A DNA stretch of 64,000 nt, from positions 62,001-126,000 of the forward strand of contig JAJAGP010002214.1 in assembly GCA_025084515.1 (NCBI GenBank), in the 5' to 3' direction. Shown piece after piece: positions 11,090 to 22,460 of the stretch. The position numbers and the translations under genes are program-made. The DNA is from Ancistrus triradiatus. Lineage: Eukaryota > Chordata > Actinopteri > Siluriformes > Loricariidae. Each line of letters opens with the position of its first letter. Position 1 is the first letter of the stretch. A model generated the notes under the pieces. The model searched no databases, had not been told where the DNA came from, and saw only the letters and a list, made by a program, of their open reading frames with translations.

Positions 11090-11770
11090 GAGAAGCTCTA
11101 TATCTTCTGAACAGTGGCTTTAGCGTTAGTGCACGAATTGTTATTGATATAGATACACACTCTGCCTCCACGAGATTTACCACTGAGAGTGTGGTTTCTG
11201 TCCGCACGGAATGTTGTTAGTCCATCCAGGCTAATGGCGCTATCGGCAACAGTGGAGTTTAACCACGTCTCCGTGAAGATAAGAGCACAACAGTCTCTCA
11301 CCTTGCGTTGGGTGGTTAGATCCAGTCTTAAATAGTCCATTTTGCTTTCCAGTGAGCGTACGTTAGACAGTAGAATAGATGGAAGCACGAGTCTGTGAGG
11401 GTTAGCCTTTAGCCTAGCGCTGATGCCTGCGCGAGTGCCGCGTTTGCGTGATCTCTCACATCGCTTGCGTCGCTTCCTGCGGCGGTCGGTGATGATGGGT
11501 GAGTTGTCTGCTGTGCAGGCCTCTGGGTCTTGCCGGTGTAGAATACCCAGTTTGCGAAGTGTTTCGAGTTTCAAAGCCAGTAAAATGCTGAGTAGGTTGC
11601 TGGATGAATCAGACGCACAAAGTCCGAGAAAGGTAGTACGGCTATAGACTAATCTCGTATTCGACTGTGTCGGAATAGAGAGTACATTTAACATAAAATG
11701 CACATCGCTAACAGGAGCCAGAGTAGCCACTGCCATACAGGGCCCGCCATCTTGATCATGTGTGATGTGT

Positions 11771-11984
11771 GACACTGCTAATGTACGCAAGAAGAAATCT
11801 GAATCAAACGTGACATCTAAGTTTTTTACAGATGAACTGGGCATTACTAACAGCGATCTAGGTTTAAGATAGATGCAGCCAACTTCTCTGTCACAGCCTT
11901 AGGTCCAACTAATAAAACCTTAGTCTTATCCGAGTTGAGTAAAAGGAAATTAAATGACATCGAATCTTTTATTTCATAACGAGA
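11771..11984 (-). mobile_element. LINE X fragment, RT C-terminal part
   Basis: The minus strand encodes a degraded FLLLNSDKTKVLLVGPKAV block and SSSVKNLDVTFDSDF, the region after the YADD box of an L2-like RT. It has the same orientation as the LINE X fragment at 13577-14445, from which it is separated by an LTR element and array. Confidence 0.6.
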
Positions 11985-12480
11985 AGCTAACAGGGCCTAG
12001 CAAGAAGCTAACAGAGGCCTAGCTCAAACTACGGGCTTAACATGAAGCTAGCAGAGGTCTAGCATAAAGCTACCGGCTGGACGTCAAGCTAGTGGTGTCC
12101 TAGTGTGAAGCTATGGGCCAGACGAGAAGCTAGCGGATGCCTGATGTAAAGCTACAGCCCTAACATGAAGCTAGCGGAGGCCTAGCATAAAACTACGGCC
12201 TTAACGTCAAGCTAGTGGCGGCCTAAGGTGAAGCTATGGGCCAGACGAGAAGCTAGCGGATGCCTGATGTAAAGCTACGGCCCTAACATGAAGCGAGCGG
12301 AGGCCTAGTGTAAAACTACCGCCTTAACGTGCGGCTAACGAGCCAAACATGAAGCTAGCAGAGACCCAGCATGAAACATTGAGCCGAACGAGAAGCTAGC
12401 AGAGACCTAGAATAAAGCTATGAACATGAAGCTATCAAAGGCCTAGCGTGAAGCTACAGAGGGTAGCAAGAAGCTGGCAA
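11985..12480. repeat. Minisatellite, about 20-bp units in higher-order blocks
   Basis: Degenerate units with the core aagctagcggaggcctag alternate with aagctacggcc(c/t)taac. Basic spacing is about 20 bp, grouped in pairs of about 41 bp; some longer blocks (atgggccagacgagaagc) recur at about 123 bp. It adjoins an LTR on its right. The gctagc-rich words recall the arrays at 33-35 and 47-50 kb. Confidence 0.75.
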
Positions 12481-12489
12481 GATGCTACA

Positions 12490-13576
12490 GAGAAATAAGA
12501 AAACACAAAAGACCATTGGCATAGCGTGGCATGACATAGAAGATCAAAACAAAAAGGGCTAAAGACCTAAGGTGGACTAGACCGCTATCAAAATGAATGC
12601 AGACACAGCCCTGGGAACACAAAAGCATGGCGGACATAGCCGCACACAGGGCTAAGCGAACGAGATCACAAACTTGGAAGTCCAGGGGTGAGCGAGGCTA
12701 CAACAAAAACAATAATCCAGACTTGGCTTGGCTTGACATGTCTTGGCTATCCAGCGGTGCAGGACCGCAACAAATAGTAATCCAGTGGATTGGCCGCAAC
12801 AAAAATAATAATCCAGACTTGGCGAGACATGGCTTATGAAGCTTATAAAAGCAGAATCCCAGCTGCATGCGGTTAGCAATTAAGTCCCCTACCAATAGAG
12901 TTACAGTTACAAAACAAAGAACAGATACTGCCTTCAAGTGGTGTCGGAAACATCGTATTTACGAGATGAGCGCACATAAACGTCACCACAATGTCGTATT
13001 TACCAGTGGGAAACTCAGATTTTTCGATAAGCCCCGACTTTCCAAGTTGGGGGCATGTCATTAACGAAACGTCATGGCGGCTGCCAGCATGGATGCTGCT
13101 ACTACAGTAAACGGTAAAAGTTTTTAGTTTACTACCAGTAGTTTTGCATGTTAACTGTACAGTTCAAGGTTGTGTACGTTTTGTCCAACTTGCACTGATG
13201 TTAATGAGGAATTACAACAAAATAATATTATATAATATAAAATATTACTCACCTAATGCGTGTCCTGTTTGCTTCATTCTCTTCAAGTAAGGCTAAACAA
13301 ACTTGCTGGTTTTGCCTATATAAAAATAGAAGTAGTACAAACAAAAGTTTTCTTTCGGCTTCACCACCCGACAAAAAATGTACATCATGTTGTAACTACG
13401 ACCTCTGAACTCGTAAGTAGTAACATCCGAGGAGGACTTGAAGGCAGCAAGAGTCCAGGGTGGGATATTAGTCCAGGGTGGCCATACTAGTCCAGCAAAG
13501 GATTGTGGGCGATGTAGTTCCAGTCGCCCATAACCGCAAAAACAAAAAGCCCGGGGGTAGGGCGAGGATCCTAACA
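12490..13576 (-). mobile_element. LTR (array-bearing element family), minus strand
   Basis: The right end, read on the minus strand, starts tgttaggatcctcgccctac, then a Gly/Cys codon-poor region with caatccttt and a CCAAT-like box and TATA (ctgcttttataagc, rc of about 12843-12862). The start matches the LTR at 32556-33046 (tgtcaagatccgtgccctgc) with the same downstream words (gtttttgc, tggactacat-like, cacaatcc). It is interrupted by a terminal-inverted-repeat insertion at 12928-13447. The inner end toward the array is not sharply defined. Confidence 0.6.
12928..13447. mobile_element. Non-autonomous DNA transposon nested in the LTR
   Basis: A 520-bp segment has imperfect terminal inverted repeats of about 39 bp: the left end begins ctgccttcaagt and reaches tttacgag; the right end is the reverse, ctcgtaag to acttgaaggcag. 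The interior has no significant ORF. It resembles the short hAT- or piggyBac-like elements of fish, but no clear target duplication was found, so the superfamily is open. Confidence 0.55.
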
Positions 13577-14445
13577 TAGAGCGTAGATTGTTTGCATAAA
13601 CAAACTGATACCGGTCAGTCAAATAGGATTTAAACCAAGAAGGTGCCAGTCCCTTAACACCTATGGTATTTTCTAGTGTATTCAGTAAGATATCATGCCT
13701 ATAGTGTCAAAGGCTGCACTTAAATCTAATAGAACAAGAAAAGAAACACGTCCATTATCTGAGGACATAAATAATGTAGTACTCTAATTAAAGCTACTTC
13801 AGTACTATGCTGGGGCCTGAATCCTTAGTGAAATGTTTCATAAATACCATTACTATGGAGGTAATTGCACAGCTGCAGCTTCAAAGATTTTGGAGAGGAA
13901 AGGTAGATTTGAAATTGATCAATAATTAGACAGCACACGGGGGTTAAGCTTTTTTTAAGTGGATTAATAATAGCACACTTAAAGGATTTTGGCACATAAC
14001 CAAAGACAAGGGATGAATTTGGATCAATATAAGTTATCAATTCATTGAGTAAAAGTGTAGGAATTGAACCTAATAAACTTGACGATGGCTTAGATGTTAG
14101 CATGTTTATACTCTGCCATGCTGTCCCTCCAAGCAATCTTAAATACCTCCAATTTACTATGTCACCACTTACTTTATAAACTTCAAGATGTTTGCTTTAA
14201 GGTATGGGTGTGGTCATTATACCATGGTGCTAGCCTTTTTTCCCTATTGTGTTTATCAGGAGCAACTATAACCAGGATTTAGCGAAACACACATTTTAAT
14301 TGGTTAGTTACATGCTAAAGGTGATCAGGCTCTGTAGGTGTATTCCACATTAAGTCTGGTAGGTTATTAATAAACACAGATGTAATAGTGCGTGTTTTAT
14401 TTATTACAGATAACTCAAAAACTAACAGATGGTGATCAGAAATCA
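13577..14445 (-). mobile_element. LINE X fragment, endonuclease end to RT
   Basis: On the minus strand the order is the end of the endonuclease (SDH-like block near 14430), the linker (VKxxRE..APWYNDHTHTL.. counterpart), an RT N-terminal block with LIDQFQIYLSS-like sequence, then LLDLSAAFDTIG near 13740 and a TDRYQF block at about 13620. Many stops are present. The LTR at 12490-13576 begins directly after the last block. Confidence 0.7.
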
Positions 14446-14447
14446 AA

Positions 14448-14600
14448 TTGTTTGCGAAGGAACACAATGCTTTGCAAGGGAATGCAAAACCTTTGCGTGG
14501 GAATGCAATCCTTTGTGAGGTAACACAAAAATCTCTGTGTGAAATTTTAATACTTTGTGTGGGAATGCAAGTAACTGTGGGAAGGCAAAATTGTTTTGTT
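14448..14600. repeat. Short degenerate tandem repeat near 3' end of intron
   Basis: Units such as gggaatgcaa and cctttgtgagg recur about five times. Read on the other strand, the block matches 2660-2762 over most of its length (for example tttttgtgtt, cctcacaaagg, ttttgcattc). Confidence 0.6.
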
Positions 14601-14662
14601 TTGTTTTTTTGTTTGTTTTGCCATCAAACTTTAGGGGCTCCATATGCATTTTTTTCTTACAG

Positions 14663-14890
14663 ACTGAGCTACAACATAAAATAGAGGAGAACAAAATCTT
14701 TGCAGCAGCAGCCCAGATGGCTCTGAATGAGAAAGAAGTGGAGTTAAAGGAGCTTTCTCAGAAAGCTTTGGAACTGGAAATGATGTCTAAAGATCATGAG
14801 GCTCAGCGGCTTTCACTGCAGGCTGAGATCAACACGCTGACAGCCCAACTGGCTGACCTCATACGCAAACATGAGAAAACTTGCACTGAG
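14663..14890 (+). CDS. ankrd24: ANKRD24-like protein, second exon in window
   Basis: A 228-bp exon (76 codons, phase 0 at both ends) follows a ttcttacag acceptor. It encodes coiled-coil sequence beginning TELQHKIEENK and containing LSLQAEINTLTAQLADL. The donor at 14891 reads gttggc, weaker than consensus, but the phase and the continuation into the next exon (CTEV then FQMQREALF) support it. The preceding intron is about 12.2 kb and carries most of the repeats at 2.6-14.6 kb. Reading past the donor meets a stop within 50 bases, so the ORF does not extend usefully. Confidence 0.75.
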
Positions 14891-15239
14891 GTTGGCCATT
14901 ATTCAGCACAATGCAATGGCAATACTTTATAGTGTTAGTTAGGGCCAATGTTGATTTACGAGCCACACTGTCTTTTCTGTCTCCATCATTCCTGCCTTGC
15001 ATTAATTCTACGAAGATGTGTGCAGAAGTAGTTATATACCCGAAATTTTGATATTTAAATGTATTGTACACAATATATGTAAGTGTACACAATATACAGT
15101 ATAAATTTTTAATAATATGGCATTAATTTGAAGTCATGCACAATTACAAACATCTTTAGAGTTATTGTCACCCTTGTCGTCATGTAGAAGTTTGATATGA
15201 AACACAGAGTGACAAATGACATTTGGATTAATATTCTCA

Positions 15240-15364
15240 GTTGTATAAAAATTGGTTGGTTCGAATCCCGACCACGGTCACCCCCACGAGTGTGCGTTTC
15301 GCTCGCAGGCTTCGCCGCCATTATTGAACTATATACCTCGGTATATATACTTGTTGGCAATATA
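15240..15364 (+). mobile_element. Gypsy LTR, left part (split by Tc1 insertion)
   Basis: The segment with gtgcgtttcgctcgcaggct and atatacctcggtatatatac matches 19290-19365, the corresponding part of the 3' LTR of the same element. The rest of this LTR resumes at about 16970, after the Tc1 insertion. Confidence 0.7.
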
Positions 15365-16969
15365 CAGCGTGTGAAATAAGTATTGAACACGTCACCATTT
15401 TTCTCAGTAAACATATTTCTAGAGGTGCTATTGACATGAAATTTTGATGTCGGTAACAACCCAAGTAATCCATACATACAAAGAAATCAAACCATAGATG
15501 TCCAGAAATTAAATTCTGTGTAATTTAGTGACTGGCACAGGGAAAAAAAAAGTATTGCAACCACGTGAGAAAGGCCAGGCTTTGCAAAAAGGCTTTGGAA
15601 TTAAAGCCAAGACACCAGCTAACTCTCTCAGTTAATAGTAATTAGAAAAGCAATCCTGCCCCTTGTCAGTGCTAATTAATATCAGCTGGTTCAGTCCCAA
15701 ATGATGGCCTGGTATCACACAAGAGACATCTCATGATGGGTAAAAGTAAAGAGCTCTCTCAAGACCTTCGCAACCTTATTGTTGCAAACCATAATGATGG
15801 CATTGGTTATAGAAGGATTTCTAAACTTCTGAATGTTCCAGTGAGCACTGTTGGGGCCATAATCCGGAAGTGGAAAGAACATCATTTCACCATAAACCGA
15901 CCACGACCAGGTTCTCCTCGCAATATTTCTGACAGAGGAGTGAAAAGAATTATCAGAAGAGTTGTCCAGGAGCCAAGGACCACTTGTGGAGAGCTTCAGG
16001 AAGACCTGGAATTAGCAGGTACAACTGTTTCAAAGAAAACAATAAGTAATGCACTCAACCGCCATGGCCTGTATGTACGCTCACCACGCAAGACTCCATT
16101 GCTGAAGAAAAAGCATGTTGAAGCTTGTTTAAAGTTTGCTGTACAACATTTAGACAAGCCTGTGAAATACTGGGAGAATATAGTCTGGTCAGATGAAACC
16201 AAAATTGAACTCTTTGGATGCCATAATACACATCATGTTTGGATGTCAAATGGCACTGCACATCACCCCAAAAACACCATACCAACAGTGAAGTTTGGAG
16301 GTGGGAACATCATGGCGTGGGGCTGTTTTTCAGCATATGGTACTGGCAAACTTCAAATAATTGAAGGAAGGATGAATGGAAAAATGTACAGAGACATTCT
16401 TGATAAAAATCTGCTGTCATCTACTAGGATGATGAAGATGAAATGTGGGTGGACATTTCTGCAAGACAATGACCCCAAACACACAGCCAAGGAAACTCTC
16501 AATTGGTTTCAGAGAAAGAAAATAAAGCTGCTAGAATGGCCCAGCCAATCACCTGACTTGAATCCAATAGAAAATCTATGGAAAGAACTAAAGATCAGAG
16601 TTCATAGAAGAGGCCCACGAAACCTTCAAGATTTGAAGACTGTTTGTGTGGAAGAATGAGCCAAAATCACACCTGAGCAATGCATGCGACTAGTTTCTCC
16701 ATACAGGAGGCGTCTTGAAGCTGTCATTGCCAACAAAGGCTTTTGTACAAAGTATTAAATAAATTTCAGTAAGCGTGTTCAATACTTTTTCCTTGTGCCA
16801 TTCCACATAATTTAATTTCTGGACGTCTATGGTTTGATTTCTATGTATGTATGGATTACTTGGGTTGTTACCGACATCTGGTGAAAATTTCATGTCAATA
16901 GCACCTCTAGAAATATGTTTACTGAGAAAAATGGTTGACCGTGTCCAATACTGTTTATTCAACCCGCTG
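15365..16969 (+). mobile_element. Full-length Tc1-like transposon with almost intact transposase
   Basis: The left end cagcgtgtgaaataagtatt follows TATA; the right end is its complement (ccaatactgtttattc...cccgctg), with the second TA not preserved. Inverted repeats extend about 170 bp. The 1,605-bp element sits inside the (TA)-rich part of a Gypsy LTR, so it is younger than that LTR. Confidence 0.9.
15736..16758 (+). pseudogene. Tc1-type transposase with a single nonsense codon
   Basis: Read through one TGA at 16657-16659, the frame is 340 codons, the length of Sleeping Beauty-type transposases. It starts MGKSKELSQDLRNLIVA (the ATG at 15733 adds one Met). Visible are the first helix-turn-helix (YRRISKLLNVPVSTVGAII), the GSPRN hook in place of GRPR, the second HTH, and the DDE triad at Asp153 (WSDETKIE), Asp244 (LQDNDPKHTA) and Glu279 (DLNPIENLW), the same residue numbers as in Sleeping Beauty. 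The glycine-rich box reads KFGGGNIMAWGCF. The TGA replaces the Trp of the conserved EEW motif at codon 308, and the tail (to VIANKGFCTKY) remains in frame. Confidence 0.9.
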
Positions 16970-16982
16970 TTGATATAATATA

Positions 16983-17036
<54 letters not shown>

Positions 17037-17152
17037 ATATATTTTAATATATATATTTGAGCTTATATTTGCATATTTATTTTCCCCTGCACTTGGGTCC
17101 TCCTTCTCCCTCTGTTTTCCCTCGACCAGTATCCCGCTAGCTGGTCGAACCA
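16970..17152 (+). mobile_element. Gypsy LTR, right part with (AT)n
   Basis: After an (AT)n tract (about 16978-17042) comes tttgagcttatatttgcat, cccctgcacttgggtcctcc and ccagtatcccgctagctggt. The same order recurs at 19496-19600, which defines the two LTRs of one element. Confidence 0.75.
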
Positions 17153-19285
17153 TAATAGTATAGTGCGCCCAGTATGGACGCAGCAGGCATGCCTACACCT
17201 CCACCCCCCCCAGCGGCGGGGACCGTTCTCCAGCACCACGGCGCCACCCTCGGTTGGCACGAGCAGCAGCTCAATGCCCTGGGGCAACAGGTGGAACCAG
17301 TTGACAGCCAAGCTGTCCAGTGCACCCCCACCCCAGCCGCCGCTGACTCCTCCTCCTCCTGCTCCGGCCCCCAGGGCCGTATCGGCGGGGGATTCCCCCT
17401 TCGCCGCTCCTGAGAGGTTTGTGGGGGAAGCGGAGCGCTGCAAGGGGTTTCTGCTGCAATGTTCGCTCACGTTTGAACTGCAGCCCTCTTGCTTCCCTAC
17501 GGAATGCTCTCGGGTGGCGTACATCATTTCCCTACTCTCAGGTCGAGCCCTGGCCTGGGCTACGGCCCAGTGGGAATCAGGGTCTGCATCCGCCTTTACC
17601 CAGGCCATCAAGGATACCTTTTTTTCACCCTCTGGGTGGGCGGGATGCTGCGGCTTGTCTCTCCGAGCTCGTCCAGGGTTCCCGCTCGACGGCAGAATAT
17701 GCCATCGATTTCCAAAGAGCGGCTGGAATGAGCCGGCCCTCAAAGCCACCTTTCAGAAGGGCCTCAGTGAGGGTCTTAAGGACAACTTGGCCACACGCGA
17801 CCCCCCCCCCCCACAACCCTGAACGACCTGTATGCCATGGCCACTTCCCTAGACACTCGCCAGCATCAGAGGGCATGGGAGAAGGCGGCCGCCCGTGGCT
17901 CAAGGTACCCAGTTTGGCCCGCTCGGGGGTAAGTCGTCTACCCTCCGGCCAGCGGGGATGCCGAAGAGCCCATGGATTTGGCTAGAGCCGGTCCGGCTTC
18001 TTCGGGTCCCAGCGCCAACTTTGTCCGCCGCTTCGTCAGGGACTTTGGCAATATCGCCGTCTCGCTCACCGCCCTCACTTGCAAGGAGGCCGGTCCCTTC
18101 CTCTGGACGGAAGCGGCGGAACACGCCTTCCTGGAGATCAAGACACGTCTCACTAACCCGCCTGTCCTCTGCTTTCCTGACCCCGAGGAGGCATTTGTCG
18201 TCAAGGTAGATGCTTTTGATGTGGGGGTTAGGGCCGTTCTCTCCCAACGGTCCACCCCGGCCCACAAACTCTGCCCCTGTGCCTATTTCTCCCAGCGTCT
18301 GACCCCCGCTGAGCAGAATTACCCGGGCGGGGACAGGGAGCTCCTGGCCATCAAGTTGGCCTTGGAGGAGTGGCGTCACTGGCTGGAAGGGGCCAAACAT
18401 CCGTTTTTAGTATGAATGGATCACAAAAACCTGGCATATATTCAGCAGGCCAAAAGCCTCAATGACCGTCAGGCCCACTGGTCGCTGTTTTTTGCCAGGT
18501 TCGATTTCACGGTCTCTTTCCAGCCGGGCTCCAAGAACGCCAAGCCGGACGCCCTCTCCAGACAGTGGGATCCGCCCGAGGCCTCCCCTATGCCCGATCC
18601 CATACTTCCCCCCCATCCGGGTAGTCGGGGCCCTGACCTGGGACGTAGACCAGGCCATCGCTAGAGCTATTCGCCGGGAACCCGATCCGGGGAACGGTCC
18701 TCCGGGCCGGAGGTTTGTTTCCACCGCCGCCCGGAGGGCGGTCATGTGCTGGGGCCACGAGGCTCCCTTCATGGCACACCCGGGGGTCACTCGGACCTAC
18801 GAATTCCTCAAGCGAACCTTCTGGTGGCCAGGCATGGAAGCGGACGTAAAAAGTTTCGTTGCCGAGACCTACGCCCGGAACAAGGTTCCCCGGCAGCGAC
18901 CTTGTGGCCTTCTTCAGCCGCTTCCTATCCCCTCCCGGTCGTGGTCCCACATCTCCCTAGATTTCGTTACGAGTCTGCCCCCGTCCCAGGGCAACACCAT
19001 CATTTTGGTGGTCGTCGATCGATTCTCCAAAGCCTGTAAGTTCGTGGCGTTGCCCAAACTGCCCACGGCACAGGAGACGGCCGACCTCATCCTCCTCCAT
19101 GTCGCCCGGGTCCACGGTCTGCCTTGCGACGTGGTGTCGGACCGGGGCCCGCAGTTCGCTAGCCGGTTTTGGACGGCCTTTTGCCGCCTACTGGGGGCCA
19201 TGGCCAGCTTGTCCTCGGGGTACCACCGGGAGTCTAATGGCCAGACGGAGCGCGTTAACCAGAATCTGGCCGCCATGCTCCGATG
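17153..19285 (+). pseudogene. Sushi-type Gypsy gag-pol remnant, internally deleted
   Basis: The gag start MDAAGMPTPPPPPAAG at 17174 is followed by a frameshift and the capsid block CKGFLLQCSLTFELQPSCFP, typical of Sushi-class gag. The zinc finger, protease and most of the reverse transcriptase are missing: near 17970 the sequence jumps to the RNase H part (FVVKVDAFDVGVRAVLSQ, CAYFSQRLTPAEQNY). The integrase then shows the chromovirus core (SHISLDFVTSLPPSQG, VVSDRGPQFAS, GYHRESNGQTERVN) and stops short at about 19285. Several frameshifts and a stop (18414) confirm decay. Its GC content contrasts sharply with its surroundings. Confidence 0.85.
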
Positions 19286-19610
<325 letters not shown>

Positions 19611-20480
19611 AAAGAATATGCAGCTTTAGCTTTAGTGAGGGCAAACTTATACTCCTATTCCACCAAGCAATCTAAAATACCATCAATTTACAGTCACCAC
19701 TTTTGAGCTCTTGGCTTAATGTATAGTTGTGGTCATTATAACATGGTGACAGCCTTATTCGTTAATACATTTGACCTTAGTAGGAACAACTTTATTTACA
19801 GTTGAGCAAAACAGTCATTCTAATTGGCGAGTTGCATGCTCAAGTTTTAGGGCTCTGTAGGCATTTTAAATGTTATATCTGGTAGGTTGTTGATCCCATC
19901 ACATTCTAGGTGATACCCATGGATTTTAAAATTTACTCAAATGCAATTTTAAGTGGATCTTGCTCATTTTCAGAGTGAGTATTAAAATCAGTCTTATCTG
20001 TTGAAAGCACTAATTCTTGAAGAAACTCTGAAATAGGACCCAGAAGGTGGTAAATCGTGATAAACTGTAAAAAGTAAAAAGTAATTTGACTTGCATGATG
20101 ATGGATCAGCCACATTAAGAGTCAGGATTTCACACGAATTAGCCTAATACTAAGATGTATCAGTAACAACTATGTCTTTGTCAAAAATTTTGGCTACCCC
20201 TTCCACATGACCATTAGGACGAGGGTTCTGAACATAACTATATCCAGGAAGGATTCATTTAATGCTATCAATTCAACTGATATTCAACTACTCCAAGTTT
20301 CTCAAAGACAAAGTTCATGTAGAAAATTATCGGTAATTATTACATTTACAATAACTGCTTTAGTTGTAAGTGATCTGACTTTAAGTAATCCTAGTTTTTT
20401 GCTAAAGATTGTTATTTTATGAGAGCTATCTGTGTTTCACTAATGAGGTTATTAAAACAGACTTTTTCACTGGCCAGGCA
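19611..20480 (-). mobile_element. LINE X fragment, 5' endonuclease part to linker
   Basis: Minus-strand homology to the + strand fragments at 35208-35368 and 37600-38699: the linker near 19620-19760 and endonuclease words near 19950-20060 (GPISEFLQELV and NTHSENEQDPLKIAFE). It is full of stops. Confidence 0.65.
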
Positions 20481-21050
20481 CCGTGGTTCAGTTATCTAAA
20501 TGTTTTTGGTACATTTGGATCCATATTTAGTTGTCATGTTAATGTGTGTATATGAAAAGAAGTAACTATGAACTGGCTTTTAGGTTCTACATACCAGATC
20601 CACAACATTTAATATGGTTATACTTCCCATAAATAAAGCAGAGAGCCTTTACAAATATAACTTACAAATAGAACAAGGTCATGAAGTAGAAGCACGAGTG
20701 AGGTGAGCATGTGCGGTTGTGTGTGCCTGCAGCCATCCTTTTTAGAACAGCACCATCTGCAGGGTATGGCTAATGACTAAGCACAGGAAATAAAAAGCAC
20801 TAACAAGTGTGCTTAACGACACGACAGCAAATCCACACGGTAATAACACAGTTCCCAAGACTTATGATACTGCATAACAGCATTGGCGACTTGAGAACCA
20901 GTAACAGATCATCCATTAAAAATATCCCACAAATTATGACTTAGATCAGACTCTTTCTAGGTAAGTGAATTGAATGTTTGCCTAAAAATACAGTTTGCAT
21001 TTCATGCTCTAATATACTTTGATTTAATTTACTTAAATTATCTGCATAAC
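20481..21050. other. Unassigned AT-rich intron DNA
   Basis: The first part may still be LINE X 5' sequence. No coding frame, RNA gene or clear repeat is visible. Confidence 0.5.
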
Positions 21051-22460
21051 ATCTCTTGGCGCCACCCTAGTGAGTGGCAGCCTGTTGTAGCAGCTTCTGT
21101 TTGTTTGGTCGTTCTTTGTATTTATTTTGTATTTATATAGTGTATTTTCTGTCGCCATACGCTAAATTTAGTTCTTATTTACGCCACTATGGATATTCTG
21201 CGGATTAACATTTTTTTTGCTGTTAATTCTGGTATTTTTAACTCTTGTTTCGCCGGTTTGCTCTGCAAACGGAGGGGAGAGCATTGTCTATCTACGATAC
21301 AGACGGGACCAGCTGATAGCGCTCTCCAAGCCTCCGCTACTGCTCGGAGAGAGACCTCTAATCCTCGTTGAAGAGGAGACGTCGGGGATGCAGAGCCGGA
21401 GTGAAGCGGAAAACAAGAAAAAGGAATTATAAACCATATCTTCCTTCGGTTGTGATGTGGAATTTGAGGTCACTGGTTAATAAGATGAACGAGCTTGTAG
21501 CGCTTAGGAGAACACAACGGGAATACCTGGAATGCAGTATTATGTGCTTCACCAAGACATGGCTGCAGGAACTCATTCTGGATACTAACGCTACTTTGCC
21601 TGGTTTTCAGACAGTGCGGACTGACAGAGATCGCGGACAGAGCTGTAAGAAGAGAGGAGGGGGGATTGCAATGTTTGTGAATAACAGATGGTGTAATCCC
21701 TGACATGTCACAGTAAAGGAGCGTATCTGTAGCCCAGACATTGAACTGTTAGCAGTGAGTATTCATCCATATTATCTGCCACGAAAGTTCACTTCTGCCA
21801 TCTTTGTTGCTGTTTACATTCCGCCATCAGCTGCTTCTGACGTGCCATGTGAGGTCATCAGCTCCGTCACCGCCAGACTACAAAGAAAGCACCCAAATGC
21901 ATTCATTGCGATTTCTGGTGATTTTAACCATGTTTCACTGTCTGCCGCTCTCCCAGGTTTCAACAGTTTAACTGCCCCACCAGGGACAATAAAACGCTGG
22001 ATTTACTGTATGCTAATGTAAATGGTGCATACACCTCCACCGCCCTTCCACCACTAGGAAGATCAGATCACAATCTGGTACTTCTCATACCTACTTACAC
22101 ACCTATTGTTCAGCAGCAACCTGCAACAACAAGAACCAATAGGAAGTTGTCACAGGAAGCTAATGAGACACTTCAGGGGTGTTTTGAGGCAACAGATTGG
22201 GATGTACTCTGTGAACCACATGGAGATGGCATCATTTCCATGACAGAATGTGTAACAGAGTACATAAACTTCTGTGTGGATAGCATCGTCCCCACCAAGA
22301 CGGTGCGATACTTCCCCAACAACAAACCGTGGATCACCAGTGGCCTGAAGGAACTGCTGAATAAGAAGAAAAGAGCCTTCAGAGAAGGGGACACGGAAGT
22401 GTTGAAGACAGTGCAGAAGGAGATGAAAGTGAAGCTAAAGGAGAGCAAGGAGGAATACAG

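Larger units (their letters stand above)
8970..11770 (-). mobile_element. L2/CR1-type LINE, nearly full ORF2, minus strand
   Basis: Read on the minus strand, the order is an N-terminal region with basic stretch and NVRSLESKMDYLRLDL (about 11650-11098), the apurinic endonuclease (11089-10271), the reverse transcriptase (10050-9544) and a degraded RT C terminus plus 3' UTR to about 8970. Frameshifts separate the blocks. The protein style (ETWLNSTVADSAISLDGL and MLFIDFSSAFNTVIPQ) matches fish L2-like LINEs of the Jockey/CR1 group. Confidence 0.85.

Noticed and set aside
11985..12480. Regularly spaced repeats resembling a CRISPR array
   Set aside because: Units are degenerate, have no unique spacers of constant length, and lie in a eukaryotic intron.
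15250..15290. A tRNA T-arm-like word (ggttcgaatcccgacc)
   Set aside because: No acceptor or anticodon stem could be found around it; it belongs to the Gypsy LTR region.
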